The translations under genes were made by a program, and so were the position numbers. DNA of 64,000 bases from Acidimicrobiales bacterium (GTDB lineage: Bacteria; Actinomycetota; Acidimicrobiia; Acidimicrobiales; Aldehydirespiratoraceae), in NCBI GenBank assembly GCA_029247365.1, contig JAQWLJ010000033.1, positions 1 through 64,000 on the forward strand, written 5' to 3'. This document shows, in pieces, positions 52,320 through 60,379 of the stretch (position 1 is its first letter; each line of letters starts with the position of its first letter). The notes beneath the pieces were generated by a model that was not told the DNA's origin, did not search any database, and was given only the letters and a program-made list of their open reading frames with translations.

Positions 52320-53537
52320 TTGCGGTCCACGTCGATACCTCCGTCCCGGTCATCCGGGTACCCGAAACGCCGGGTCGTTGTCTTCACCGCGTCCATCCTT
52401 GGGCTCGCCTGTATCGCTACGGTCGTATCTGCCGCCACCCCTGACGAACTTCGCGAAGAGCGAAAGAACGTCCAGGGAGAAGCGGCAGAGCTTGCCCTCG
52501 CGATCGAGGTTGAGGTGGCTGAAGTTGAAGAGCTCGAAGCGGCACTTGCCGCGGCGAAGGCCAATGTCGACGGACAACAGGCAGCGGTTGACGCATCGGT
52601 GCGGGCAGTTCTCGATGCGGAGGCCGCCACCGTCGAGGCCGATCGTGCCATCGCCGAGCTCGAAGAACGTCAGGAACGCACCCGCATCGAACTCCGCGAC
52701 GCGGTGATCGACTCCTACGTGTCGTTTCAGGGCTTCGATGACCTCGATGCCCTCGGCGAAGATCCGTGGCAGTCGAGCCGAGCCGAGACACTCGCCGACA
52801 TTGGGACTGGCAACAGCTTCGAAGTCCTCGACGAGCTTCGTACCATCGCCGCCGAACTGGATTTCCAGCGTGAGGTCGCCCAACAAGCCCGGATCGACGC
52901 GGCCGCGAATCGTGATGCGATGGAGGAGCGCCTCAGGGAACTAGCGGCCGCAAGCGCCCTAGAAGAGACCCTGCTGCTCGGCGCGCTCGCCCGCCAGGAG
53001 CGACGCCTCGGCGAAGCCGCAGCGCTTGCCCAGTTGGAAGCATCGCTGTCCGAAGAGATTCGCGTTGAAGAGCAGCGCATCGCCGATGCAATCGCAAGTC
53101 GGCTGCCGCCGGGCGGAGGCAGCGTGACGATTCCCGACGGGGCCGACGTCGAGCTGGTGTCGGTCAACGGCATCGTCGTCAATGCCCTCGTCGAAGAAAA
53201 TGTCCGCGGCATCCTCGCCACAATGTCGGCCCGCGGCTTCAACCTGTCCGGTGGCGGCTACCGAAGCATCGAGAGCCAAATCCGGCTGCGCCGAGCCAAC
53301 TGTGGGACGTCTGACTACGCGATCTGGCAGATGCCCGCCAGCCAATGCCGCCCACCCACGGCTCGCCCGGGCCTGAGCCAGCATGAGCTCGGGTTGGCAA
53401 TCGACTTCACGGTCAACAACCGAGTCATCCGCTGCCGCGACTGCGACGTCTTTCGCGCTCTCTCCGAGGTCGCCCCCGAGTTTGGCTTTTTCAACCTGCC
53501 TAGCGAGCCCTGGCACTGGTCGACAACGGGCGGCTGA
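52320..53537 (+). CDS. VanY/M15-type D-Ala-D-Ala carboxypeptidase with coiled-coil stalk
   Basis: A hydrophobic segment (about residues 18-38) acts as signal or anchor, then residues 40-250 form a long Glu/Ala-rich coiled coil. The C-terminal LAS peptidase domain has SQHELGLAIDFTV, which is the SxHxxGxAxD zinc motif, and EPWHWSTTGG, which supplies the last His. Four Cys (NCGTSDY, SQCR, RCRDCD) probably form disulfides. It trims peptidoglycan stem peptides outside the membrane; the stalk recalls FtsEX-linked hydrolases. No ATG is available; TTG at 52320 is used, with the start uncertain. The acyl-CoA synthetase ATG overlaps its stop. Confidence 0.85.
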   Translation: MRSTSIPPSRSSGYPKRRVVVFTASILGLACIATVVSAATPDELREERKNVQGEAAELALAIEVEVAEVEELEAALAAAKANVDGQQAAVDASVRAVLDAEAATVEADRAIAELEERQERTRIELRDAVIDSYVSFQGFDDLDALGEDPWQSSRAETLADIGTGNSFEVLDELRTIAAELDFQREVAQQARIDAAANRDAMEERLRELAAASALEETLLLGALARQERRLGEAAALAQLEASLSEEIRVEEQRIADAIASRLPPGGGSVTIPDGADVELVSVNGIVVNALVEENVRGILATMSARGFNLSGGGYRSIESQIRLRRANCGTSDYAIWQMPASQCRPPTARPGLSQHELGLAIDFTVNNRVIRCRDCDVFRALSEVAPEFGFFNLPSEPWHWSTTGG

Positions 53538-55030
53538 TGTTCCTCGACATCGCCATCGACGATCCGCACCGCCTCGCGCTCATTGACGACCTCGGAACAG
53601 TCCGGGCCTTCGGGGAACTCTTGGAACGGGCCACTCGGCTTGGGCACGCCATGCGCGACGCCGGTGTGCCGATCGGCGGTCACATCGGGACACTTACCGA
53701 GAACCGGGCCGAGTACTTCGAGCTCTACCTCGCAGCGATCCTGTCGGGCGTGTGGCTGGTGCCGATCAACGGGCTGCTGTCGTCGACGGAGGTCGACTAT
53801 GTCGTGGCCGACGCTGACCTCGCCCTCGTGTTTGCCGAGGACGAACTTGCGCATCTCGTGTCAGACAGCCGACCGGTCGTTCGATTCGGTGACGAGTTCG
53901 AAGCGATGGTGGCGGCCGGCGGCACCACACCCTTCCCCGCCGACGGCCCTCCTGGATCCCGGTTCTCCTACACCTCCGGCACCACCGGCCATCCCAAGGG
54001 TGTCAAGCGGGCGATTCCAGCAACGGTGGCTGAGATGCTGCGAGTTCAAGCCCGGGCCGGAGCCGACGTCGCACTCGACGGCGATGGCGTTCACCTGGTC
54101 ACTGGCCCCGCCTACCATGCCGCGGTCGGCGGGTTCGCCCTCTTCGACTTGTGCAACGGCGCAACCCTGCGCATCATGCGCCGCTTCGATGCTGCCCGAA
54201 CGTTGGAGCTGATCGAGACGGAACGGGTCCGCCGCACCCACCTCGTCCCGACGATGATGGTCCGCATGCTCCGCCTTGACGATGAGGAACAGGGCCGGGA
54301 CCTCTCGTCCCTCGACGTCGTGCTTCACGGCGCTGCGCCGATCGCGCCGACCATCAAGCAGCGCATGATCGACTGGCTCGGACCGATCCTGATCGAGTAC
54401 TGGGGCACGTCGGAAGCTGGCGTGTTCACACGGGTCGACAGCGCCGACTGGCTTACCCGTCCCGGCACGGTCGGTCGTCCCGTACCAGGCTTTGAGGTCT
54501 TCGCAGTCGATGACAGTGGCGAGCGGCTGCCTCCCGACAAGGTCGGCCGCCTGTTCTGCCATACGCCCGGCCGTAACGAACCGTTCGTCTACTGGAATGC
54601 GCCCGAGAAAACCGCGGCCGCCTATCTCCGCCCAGGAGTGTTCACAATGGGCGACATGGGTCGGGTCGACGACAACGGCTGGATCTTTCTTGCCGACCGA
54701 GCGACCAACATGATCATCACCGGCGGTGTCAATGTGTACCCGGCCGAGGTCGAACAGGCATTACTCGAGCACCCTGCAGTGGTTGATGTTGCGGTCTTTG
54801 GTATCCCCGACGAGGAATGGGGCGAGCAGGTGAAGGCGGCAGTCGAGTTCGCCACCGGCCAATCGGCCGACGACGCTGCATTGATCGCCTTTGCTCGCGA
54901 TCGACTCGGCCGCCACAAGGTGCCGCGGTCGATCGACGTGCACGATCGGCTGCCCCGCCAACCCAACGGCAAGCTGTACCTCAGCACGCTCAAGGATCCG
55001 TACTGGGAGGGGCACGAGAGGCGGATCTGA
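53537..55030 (+). CDS. Acyl-CoA synthetase (AMP-binding)
   Basis: This 497-residue ANL ligase has P-loop YTSGTTGHPKGVKR, motif II IEYWGTSEAGVF, then FTMGDMGRVDDNGWIFLADR and the hinge after it, and the catalytic Lys in RQPNGKLYL. It is a paralogue of the enzyme at 35646 with the same VPTMMVRMLRLDDEEQGRD core. The acyl-CoA dehydrogenase gene follows 105 bases later, so activation then alpha-beta dehydrogenation of a carboxylic acid is likely. The ATG overlaps the peptidase stop (TGATG). Confidence 0.93.
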   Translation: MFLDIAIDDPHRLALIDDLGTVRAFGELLERATRLGHAMRDAGVPIGGHIGTLTENRAEYFELYLAAILSGVWLVPINGLLSSTEVDYVVADADLALVFAEDELAHLVSDSRPVVRFGDEFEAMVAAGGTTPFPADGPPGSRFSYTSGTTGHPKGVKRAIPATVAEMLRVQARAGADVALDGDGVHLVTGPAYHAAVGGFALFDLCNGATLRIMRRFDAARTLELIETERVRRTHLVPTMMVRMLRLDDEEQGRDLSSLDVVLHGAAPIAPTIKQRMIDWLGPILIEYWGTSEAGVFTRVDSADWLTRPGTVGRPVPGFEVFAVDDSGERLPPDKVGRLFCHTPGRNEPFVYWNAPEKTAAAYLRPGVFTMGDMGRVDDNGWIFLADRATNMIITGGVNVYPAEVEQALLEHPAVVDVAVFGIPDEEWGEQVKAAVEFATGQSADDAALIAFARDRLGRHKVPRSIDVHDRLPRQPNGKLYLSTLKDPYWEGHERRI

Positions 55031-55135
55031 CCGGTCATTCGAGTGGGATCGAAGGCCGCAAAGGCGCACGACATGTACCGTCTCATCACCGCGCCGACCG
55101 GTAGCGAGCCAACCTCACCCCAACGAGGAGTCTCC

Positions 55136-56278
55136 ATGCCCACCTCGATCTACGACGAGACCCACGGACTGTTCCGCGCTGCGGTCCGCAACTTCGTCGC
55201 CAACGAGATGACGCCTCGCTTCGACGAGTGGGAGAAAGCCGGGATCATGGACCGAGAGATCTATGCGAACGCCGGACGGCACGGCTTCGTTGGGTTCAAC
55301 ATGCCGGAATCCCACGGTGGGGGCGGTAGCAACGACTTTCGGTTCAACGCAGTCGTCAGCGAAGAACTCGCCTATGCCGGCATGGGAGGAGCGGGCAACG
55401 GCATCGGCCTGCAGAACGACATCGTTTCGCCCTACTTCATCGCGTATTGCACTGACGAGCAGAAGGATCGCTGGTGGCCCGGCATCGCGTCCGGCGAGAA
55501 GATCTTGGCGATCGCCATGACCGAACCGGGCACGGGTTCCGACCTCGCCTCTATCGCCACTACCGCTGATCCTGATGGTGACGAATATGTCGTCAACGGC
55601 GCCAAGACGTTCATCACCAATGGGATCAACGCTGATCTCGTCGTGGCCGTGGCGCGAACCGGCGAGGGACGCGACGGGCTGTCGTTACTCGTTGTCGAGC
55701 GGGGTATGCCCGGTTTCGAACGGGGTCGCAACCTCGACAAGATTGGCCAAAAATCAGCCGATACCGCCGAGCTGTTCTTCACCGACGTTCGGGTACCAAA
55801 GGCCAATCTGCTCGGCGAGGAGGGCAAGGCGATGAAGTACCTCAGCTTCAACCTTGCCCAGGAACGACTTTCGCTCGCCATCAACGGTGTTGCGGTGGCC
55901 GAGGCGGCAGTGCAGTGGACCGTCGACTACGTCAAGGAACGCACCGCGTTCGGGCAGCCGATCGCGGCATTCCAGAACACCAAATTCGTCCTCGCTGAGG
56001 TCGACACCGAGGTCACCGTCGCCCGGGCCTACATGGACCAGTGCATCCTCGATCACGTGCATGGCGAGCTCTCACCAGCGGGAGCGGCGAAGGCCAAGCT
56101 GTACGGTTCCGAGTTGCAGAACCGCGTCACCGACAAGTGCCTGCAGCTCTTCGGTGGCTATGGCTACATGTCGGAGTATCCGATTGGGGTCGCGTACACC
56201 GATGCTCGCGTCGCCACGATCTACGGTGGCACCAGCGAGATCATGAAGACGATCATTTCCCAGGACATCTTGGCGTGA
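55136..56278 (+). CDS. Acyl-CoA dehydrogenase
   Basis: This 380-residue flavoprotein introduces an alpha-beta double bond in acyl-CoA and passes electrons to ETF. Family motifs are AIAMTEPGTGSDLASIATTA (FAD contact), NGAKTFITNG, FNLAQERLSLAI, ERTAFGQPIAAFQN and LQLFGGYGYMSEYPIGVAYTDARV. In the last segment the usual base Glu before the closing loop would sit in YGGTSEIMKTII, where Glu is present. A good ribosome site (CGAGGAG) sets the start at 55136. It overlaps the downstream alcohol dehydrogenase gene by four bases. Confidence 0.95.
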   Translation: MPTSIYDETHGLFRAAVRNFVANEMTPRFDEWEKAGIMDREIYANAGRHGFVGFNMPESHGGGGSNDFRFNAVVSEELAYAGMGGAGNGIGLQNDIVSPYFIAYCTDEQKDRWWPGIASGEKILAIAMTEPGTGSDLASIATTADPDGDEYVVNGAKTFITNGINADLVVAVARTGEGRDGLSLLVVERGMPGFERGRNLDKIGQKSADTAELFFTDVRVPKANLLGEEGKAMKYLSFNLAQERLSLAINGVAVAEAAVQWTVDYVKERTAFGQPIAAFQNTKFVLAEVDTEVTVARAYMDQCILDHVHGELSPAGAAKAKLYGSELQNRVTDKCLQLFGGYGYMSEYPIGVAYTDARVATIYGGTSEIMKTIISQDILA

Positions 56279-57336
56279 GCGTGCGAGCGGTGGTGTTCAG
56301 TGGTGACGGTAGGTGGGAGGCCCGCGACTTCCCCGACCCCACTCCCCCACCTGGAGGTGCCGTGCTGCGTGTCGATGCCGTCGGCCTGTGCCACAGCGAT
56401 GTCAGCCAGTTCCACGGCCACCATCACGTGCCCGGTGAGGTTTCGCCGGTGGTACCCGGCCACGAGATTGTCGGAACGGTGCACGAGTTGGCGACCGACG
56501 CCCAACTCGGGGTCGATGTCGGCGACCGGGTGGCGGTCGACCTGGTGCGGTTCGGTGAACCGACCGACGACAACCCGTTCGGACTTCACATTTACGGCTA
56601 CACCCGCTCCCCCGACGATGAGGGTGGGTTGTGGGGCGGCTACGCGGAGTACATGACCATCGCGGCCGGCACCCACCTTGCCCAGCTCGACACGAACGCC
56701 ACACCCGAGGAACAGACCATCTTCGAGGCCCTGTCGAGCTGCATCAACTGGCTCGATCAATGCGGGTTCGGTGCCGGTCAGAGCATCGTCATCCAGGGGC
56801 CCGGCCATATGGGGCTGGCGTGCACCGCTGCAGCCGCGGCCCGAGGCGCTCGGCTGATCGTCGTGACCGGTACCGCCGATGATGCACTCCGGCTCGAGAC
56901 CGCACGGCACGTCGGCGCGCACGTGGTTGTCAACGTGGACGAAGCCGACCCCGTCGCTGCCGTTCACGAGGCCACCGGTGGTGCGATGGCAGATCTCGCC
57001 GTCGATCTCGCCAATGCCACCGTCACGCCAGGGCTTTGCTTCGATCTCGTTCGGTTTGGCGGCACCGTGCTCTGGGCCGGACTCAAAGACCGCGCCACCG
57101 TTCCGGTGGTCAGCGACGACGTGGTCACGCGTTCGCTCACGATCCGCGGCGGGAGTGGGGGCACCGCCGCATCGGTCGATGCAGCGGTCGAACTCCTCAA
57201 CAGTGGCGACTTCCCGATGCAGGAACTCCTTGGGAAGGTCGTCAACCTCGATCGGCTCGACGACGCAATGGCAATTCTTGAACGTTGCGGCGACCACGAC
57301 GCGGTCCGGGTTGTGCTGCGCCACGACCACGACTGA
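56275..57336 (+). CDS. Zinc-type alcohol dehydrogenase (MDR)
   Basis: This 353-residue medium-chain dehydrogenase has catalytic zinc ligands in GLCHSDVSQFHGHH (Cys, His) and VVPGHEIVG (His-Glu). The structural-zinc Cys loop seems absent. The Rossmann region is VIQGPGHMGLACTAAAAARGA, where NAD normally meets GxGxxG. Substrate is unknown. GTG at 56275 overlaps the acyl-CoA dehydrogenase stop (GTGA), so it belongs to the synthetase-dehydrogenase operon. Confidence 0.88.
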   Translation: MSVRAVVFSGDGRWEARDFPDPTPPPGGAVLRVDAVGLCHSDVSQFHGHHHVPGEVSPVVPGHEIVGTVHELATDAQLGVDVGDRVAVDLVRFGEPTDDNPFGLHIYGYTRSPDDEGGLWGGYAEYMTIAAGTHLAQLDTNATPEEQTIFEALSSCINWLDQCGFGAGQSIVIQGPGHMGLACTAAAAARGARLIVVTGTADDALRLETARHVGAHVVVNVDEADPVAAVHEATGGAMADLAVDLANATVTPGLCFDLVRFGGTVLWAGLKDRATVPVVSDDVVTRSLTIRGGSGGTAASVDAAVELLNSGDFPMQELLGKVVNLDRLDDAMAILERCGDHDAVRVVLRHDHD

Positions 57337-57360
57337 GTCCGACCTGGCAGCCTGCGTGTT

Positions 57361-58245
57361 CTAGACCGGCCTCGGGCCGCGCACCGCTGGCATCCATCGA
57401 GGTCCTGCCGTCGCGTCGATTCGAGCGACGAAGGCATCGTGGTGGGGCTCAACGAGGTCGAGGAACCGGACGGAGGTCGGCTCACCGATCTCCTCCCACA
57501 CCTGGGAGGTCAACTCGTCGGTGCGGCGTTCGATCTCGAGTCGGAAGCTCCGGCCCGCGTCCGTGAGGCGACGTCCAGAGGCAAGCCCTCGGGCCTCAAG
57601 TGCATCCCAGGCGCGCTCGACGCATGCGTCTTCGCCGCCACGGCTTCGAGCGATCCACTCCTCGTCGCCGTATTCGTCGACATCGATCATCGCTGAGTGA
57701 AGCAGGCCGGCCTGTATGTCATCGATGCCCTCTGAGGCCGGGATCGCCCAGTGGTTGTCCCCGCGAAACTCACGAATGCAGTTGATTGCGTGCCAGCCCG
57801 AGAGAGCAGGCTTGCGGCCACGCCGCGACAGGGCGCGAGACGCCGCGAACATCGGGCGCGTGCCTGCAAACATCGCATCGACGCCTTGCCATAGGTTGTC
57901 GGCCAAATCACCGAGCTCGGCTGCGACCCTGGGCGCGATCGACTCGATTCCTGGCAAGACAGCGTCGTCGAGCGCGCCGATGACCTGCTCGGGGGTCATC
58001 ACTGAGCGAACGGCCGCCGCCACCGTGTCGATGATCAGCGGACTGATCGAATACGTCATGGCGGCGATCACGTGAGGCGGGGTGTCGCCGAGCGTTGCGA
58101 GCCGCCAGGCGACGATCCACGAGTTGGTATTGGGCATGCCGAGCTCGCCAAAACTGGCCTTAGCGCGCTTGTCCCACATCATCCAGCCGAGGAGGTCGTG
58201 ACACGCAAGCCCGCCACGGGCGCTGAGCGACGTCCAGTCGGTCAA
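57361..58245 (-). CDS. SCO6745-like helical protein
   Basis: This 294-residue all-helical protein has GGLACHDLLGWMMWDKRAKA, GMPNTNSWIVAWRLATLGDTP and YSISPLIIDT early on and a winged-helix-like tail (CVERAWDALEARGLASGRRL, TDAGRSFRLEIERRTDEL). The layout resembles the actinobacterial SCO6745 family, whose function is unknown; the tail suggests nucleic acid or protein contact. The TTG start at 58245 overlaps the stop of the LLM gene by four bases (TTGA); no ATG is available. Confidence 0.65.
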   Translation of the reverse strand: MTDWTSLSARGGLACHDLLGWMMWDKRAKASFGELGMPNTNSWIVAWRLATLGDTPPHVIAAMTYSISPLIIDTVAAAVRSVMTPEQVIGALDDAVLPGIESIAPRVAAELGDLADNLWQGVDAMFAGTRPMFAASRALSRRGRKPALSGWHAINCIREFRGDNHWAIPASEGIDDIQAGLLHSAMIDVDEYGDEEWIARSRGGEDACVERAWDALEARGLASGRRLTDAGRSFRLEIERRTDELTSQVWEEIGEPTSVRFLDLVEPHHDAFVARIDATAGPRWMPAVRGPRPV

Positions 58246-59216
58246 CCGTCGGCCTTCACGACCGAATCGGCTGCGAGTTCGGCACAGCGCCACGCCACAT
58301 CGACCGGCATGCCGCCACAGAGTGGATGCAGCGACAGCGAACCCTTTTCCTTGGCGTGCTCGATCGCCTGATCAGGCGTGTAGAAGCGGTAGATGCCTTC
58401 ATCCCGTAGCTCGGCGACGGTCGAGGCGTGGGAGTGAACGACCGACTTCTGATGCGGCTGCTGCCATCCGTGATACGTCTGCGCCTCAAGCAGGAAGTGC
58501 TGCCCGTGTTCGGCCCACGCTTGGTCAGGGTCGTCGACGATCACGATCTGTGGCGCTTCCTCGGGACAGATGACGAACGGGGCGACCCCTGCCTCGGCAC
58601 AGAGCTCCTCGTAATAGGTCTTGACCTCCGGCTTGTTGCCACCCATCGAGAATGGCAACCCGAGCCGCACAGCCCGTTGGGCCGAGACCTTCGCCGACCC
58701 ACCGATCATCAGGTTGGGGTGAGGTTGGCTGAACGGCTTGGGCAGCACCTGCACCGTCTCGCCATGGTGTTCGAACGGCTCACCAGTCCACGCCTTGAGC
58801 ATGACGTCGAGGCTCTCGTCGAGGATCCGCCCCCGCTCATCCCACTCCTTGGCCATTGCGGCGTACTCAACTGGTCGGTAACCGAGTCCGACCGTGACGA
58901 CGATGCGTCCCTTGCTCACGAGGTCGAGGACCGCGAGGTCCTCTGCAACCCGGATCGGGTCGTGCAACGGCAGCAGGAGGGCACCGATCATGCAGAGCAC
59001 GTTGTCGGTCCGAGACAGAATCATGCCGGCGGTCAGCATCGGTGTTGGCGACCAGCCGGTACTGCTGACGTGATGCTCGTCGAGTTGCACCGCGTTGAGG
59101 CCTCGCTCGTCGAGGAACTCGGCAATGTCGAGGGCGGCGCGGTACCGATCACTCATCTCGGCGCCATCGGTGGGGTTGGGGTGAACGTGGTTGATCCGGA
59201 TCAGCGTGAAGGCCAT
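58242..59216 (-). CDS. LLM class flavin-dependent oxidoreductase
   Basis: This 324-residue luciferase-like protein has ALDIAEFLDERGLNAVQLDE then HHVSSTGWSPTPMLTAGMI, and DPIRVAEDLAVLDLVSKGRI. GLGYRPVEYAAMAKEWDERG and VLPKPFSQPHPNLMIGGSAK follow. It is of the FMN/F420 LLM type with the EHHxxxx..P pattern of alkanal-monooxygenase relatives. The C-terminal part has additional Cys residues of unknown purpose. The start at 59216 matches the FTLIRINH first strand. It is coupled to the SCO6745-like gene. Confidence 0.88.
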   Translation of the reverse strand: MAFTLIRINHVHPNPTDGAEMSDRYRAALDIAEFLDERGLNAVQLDEHHVSSTGWSPTPMLTAGMILSRTDNVLCMIGALLLPLHDPIRVAEDLAVLDLVSKGRIVVTVGLGYRPVEYAAMAKEWDERGRILDESLDVMLKAWTGEPFEHHGETVQVLPKPFSQPHPNLMIGGSAKVSAQRAVRLGLPFSMGGNKPEVKTYYEELCAEAGVAPFVICPEEAPQIVIVDDPDQAWAEHGQHFLLEAQTYHGWQQPHQKSVVHSHASTVAELRDEGIYRFYTPDQAIEHAKEKGSLSLHPLCGGMPVDVAWRCAELAADSVVKADG

Positions 59217-59259
59217 ACCCTCTACCCTCTCCCACCGACTCGGGGTTCGACCAGTCGAC

Positions 59260-60339
59260 TCAGTCGGAGAAGAACTCGGTGCCCAGGTCGCAGGTGTCGG
59301 CGACTTCGAGCAGGTCGATGAAGACCTCGGGGTCAAGTTCCCCTCCGTCAAACATCGCGACGAGAGCCACGACGTCGAGGTTGTCGAGCATGCACTCGGC
59401 CTGGTCGGCGGTGAGTTCACCGTCTTCGGTCATGCCCTCGATCATCATTGCCCGCCCCGACTCGGTTAAGAGCATCGCCTCAAGCATCTCGGCATCGAGC
59501 GACATGCCGGCATCGTCGGCATCGTCGGCATCGTCGGCATCGTCCATGTCCTCAAACCCGAACATGTCCTCAAGGCCGCAGCGCGCGGCAATCTCAAAGA
59601 TCAGGGCAACTACCTCGGGGCTGGGTTCAGCTTCGGTGGAGAGGGCCGACAGAGCCTCGAAGCCGAGATTGTCGAGCATGCACTCGGCCTGGTCAACGGT
59701 GAGTTCACCGTCTTCGGTCATGCCCTCGATCATCATTGCCCGACCTGCGTCAGACGAAAGCATCGCCTCGAACGCCTCCGGGGTCGAGAAGGGGTCCTCG
59801 TCGACTACATCTTCATCTTCGGAGAAATCACAGTTGGCGTCTTCCCAGTTCTCGATCCGGCTTTCGGCAGCCTCAAATTCGGGTCGGGCACTGACCTCCT
59901 CGAGCCCCGGCGTGGCGGCGAAAAAGTCCCAGGCGTTGTCCTCAAGCACGGTGATGAACTCGTCGAATCCCTGCCGTAGGGTGCGGAGATCGTCACGGAT
60001 CTCGTCGGGAGCGATATCGATCGCAGCGTCGATGAGTTCGACGTTTCCCCGAACCGCCGCCTCAACCGACTCAGGATCGAAGAGGTCGGCTTCATCGAAG
60101 AGACCATCAACCTCGGCCTTCACGCGACAGTAGGTCTCAATGGAGCCCGTGCCGTCGTCGGGTTCAGCGGCGGTGTCACCGTCGGGTTCAGCGGCGATGT
60201 CATCGTCATTGGAGGCAGCGTCATTCGACGATGCATTCGCCACAGGCGCTACGTCGTCGGCACCGCCACACGAGGCAACAATCAGCGCAATCAGCGCAAT
60301 CAGGAGCGGAACGCGGATACGGACGGGTTGTGTTGTCAC
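59260..60339 (-). CDS. Acidic lipoprotein with duplicated two-Cys repeat
   Basis: The signal peptide ends in a lipobox at Cys24 (ALIVASC), then an Asp/Ala/Glu-rich linker. The first domain (about residues 70-165) is helical with YCRVKAEVDGLFDEADLF. Two copies of a repeat follow: EGMTEDGELTVDQAECMLDNL with AARCGLED, then an acidic DDADDADDADDA spacer, then EGMTEDGELTADQAECMLDNL with ADTCDLG. Each repeat has Cys-x(about 37)-Cys, like the lipoprotein at 8051. I recognise no named domain. Start GTG at 60339 is supported by TAGTGT 7 bases upstream. Confidence 0.8.
   Translation of the reverse strand: MTTQPVRIRVPLLIALIALIVASCGGADDVAPVANASSNDAASNDDDIAAEPDGDTAAEPDDGTGSIETYCRVKAEVDGLFDEADLFDPESVEAAVRGNVELIDAAIDIAPDEIRDDLRTLRQGFDEFITVLEDNAWDFFAATPGLEEVSARPEFEAAESRIENWEDANCDFSEDEDVVDEDPFSTPEAFEAMLSSDAGRAMMIEGMTEDGELTVDQAECMLDNLGFEALSALSTEAEPSPEVVALIFEIAARCGLEDMFGFEDMDDADDADDADDAGMSLDAEMLEAMLLTESGRAMMIEGMTEDGELTADQAECMLDNLDVVALVAMFDGGELDPEVFIDLLEVADTCDLGTEFFSD
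59381..59454 (-). repeat. 74-base intragenic direct repeat, copy 1
   Basis: It matches 59669-59742 at 72 of 74 bases by eye, 288 bases apart, and encodes the conserved core of the two lipoprotein repeats (MIEGMTEDGELT and DQAECMLDN). The high DNA identity indicates a recent duplication or gene conversion. Confidence 0.75.
59509..59544 (+). repeat. Four tandem copies of a 9-base unit
   Basis: GGCATCGTC occurs four times without change, encoding the Asp-Asp-Ala spacer of the lipoprotein on the other strand. The unit is a multiple of three, so slippage would change spacer length without breaking the frame. Confidence 0.85.
59669..59742 (-). repeat. 74-base intragenic direct repeat, copy 2
   Basis: Partner of 59381-59454; the two differences lie in the Val/Ala codon of LT(V/A)DQAEC and next to it. 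Confidence 0.75.
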
Positions 60340-60346
60340 AACCTGA

Positions 60347-60352
60347 ACACTA
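60347..60352 (-). promoter_or_regulatory. -10 element of acidic lipoprotein gene
   Basis: TAGTGT on the minus strand, 7 bases before the GTG at 60339; it supports the GTG start. Confidence 0.45.
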
Positions 60353-60379
60353 GCTAAATCTCTTAAAAAATCTCCGACG

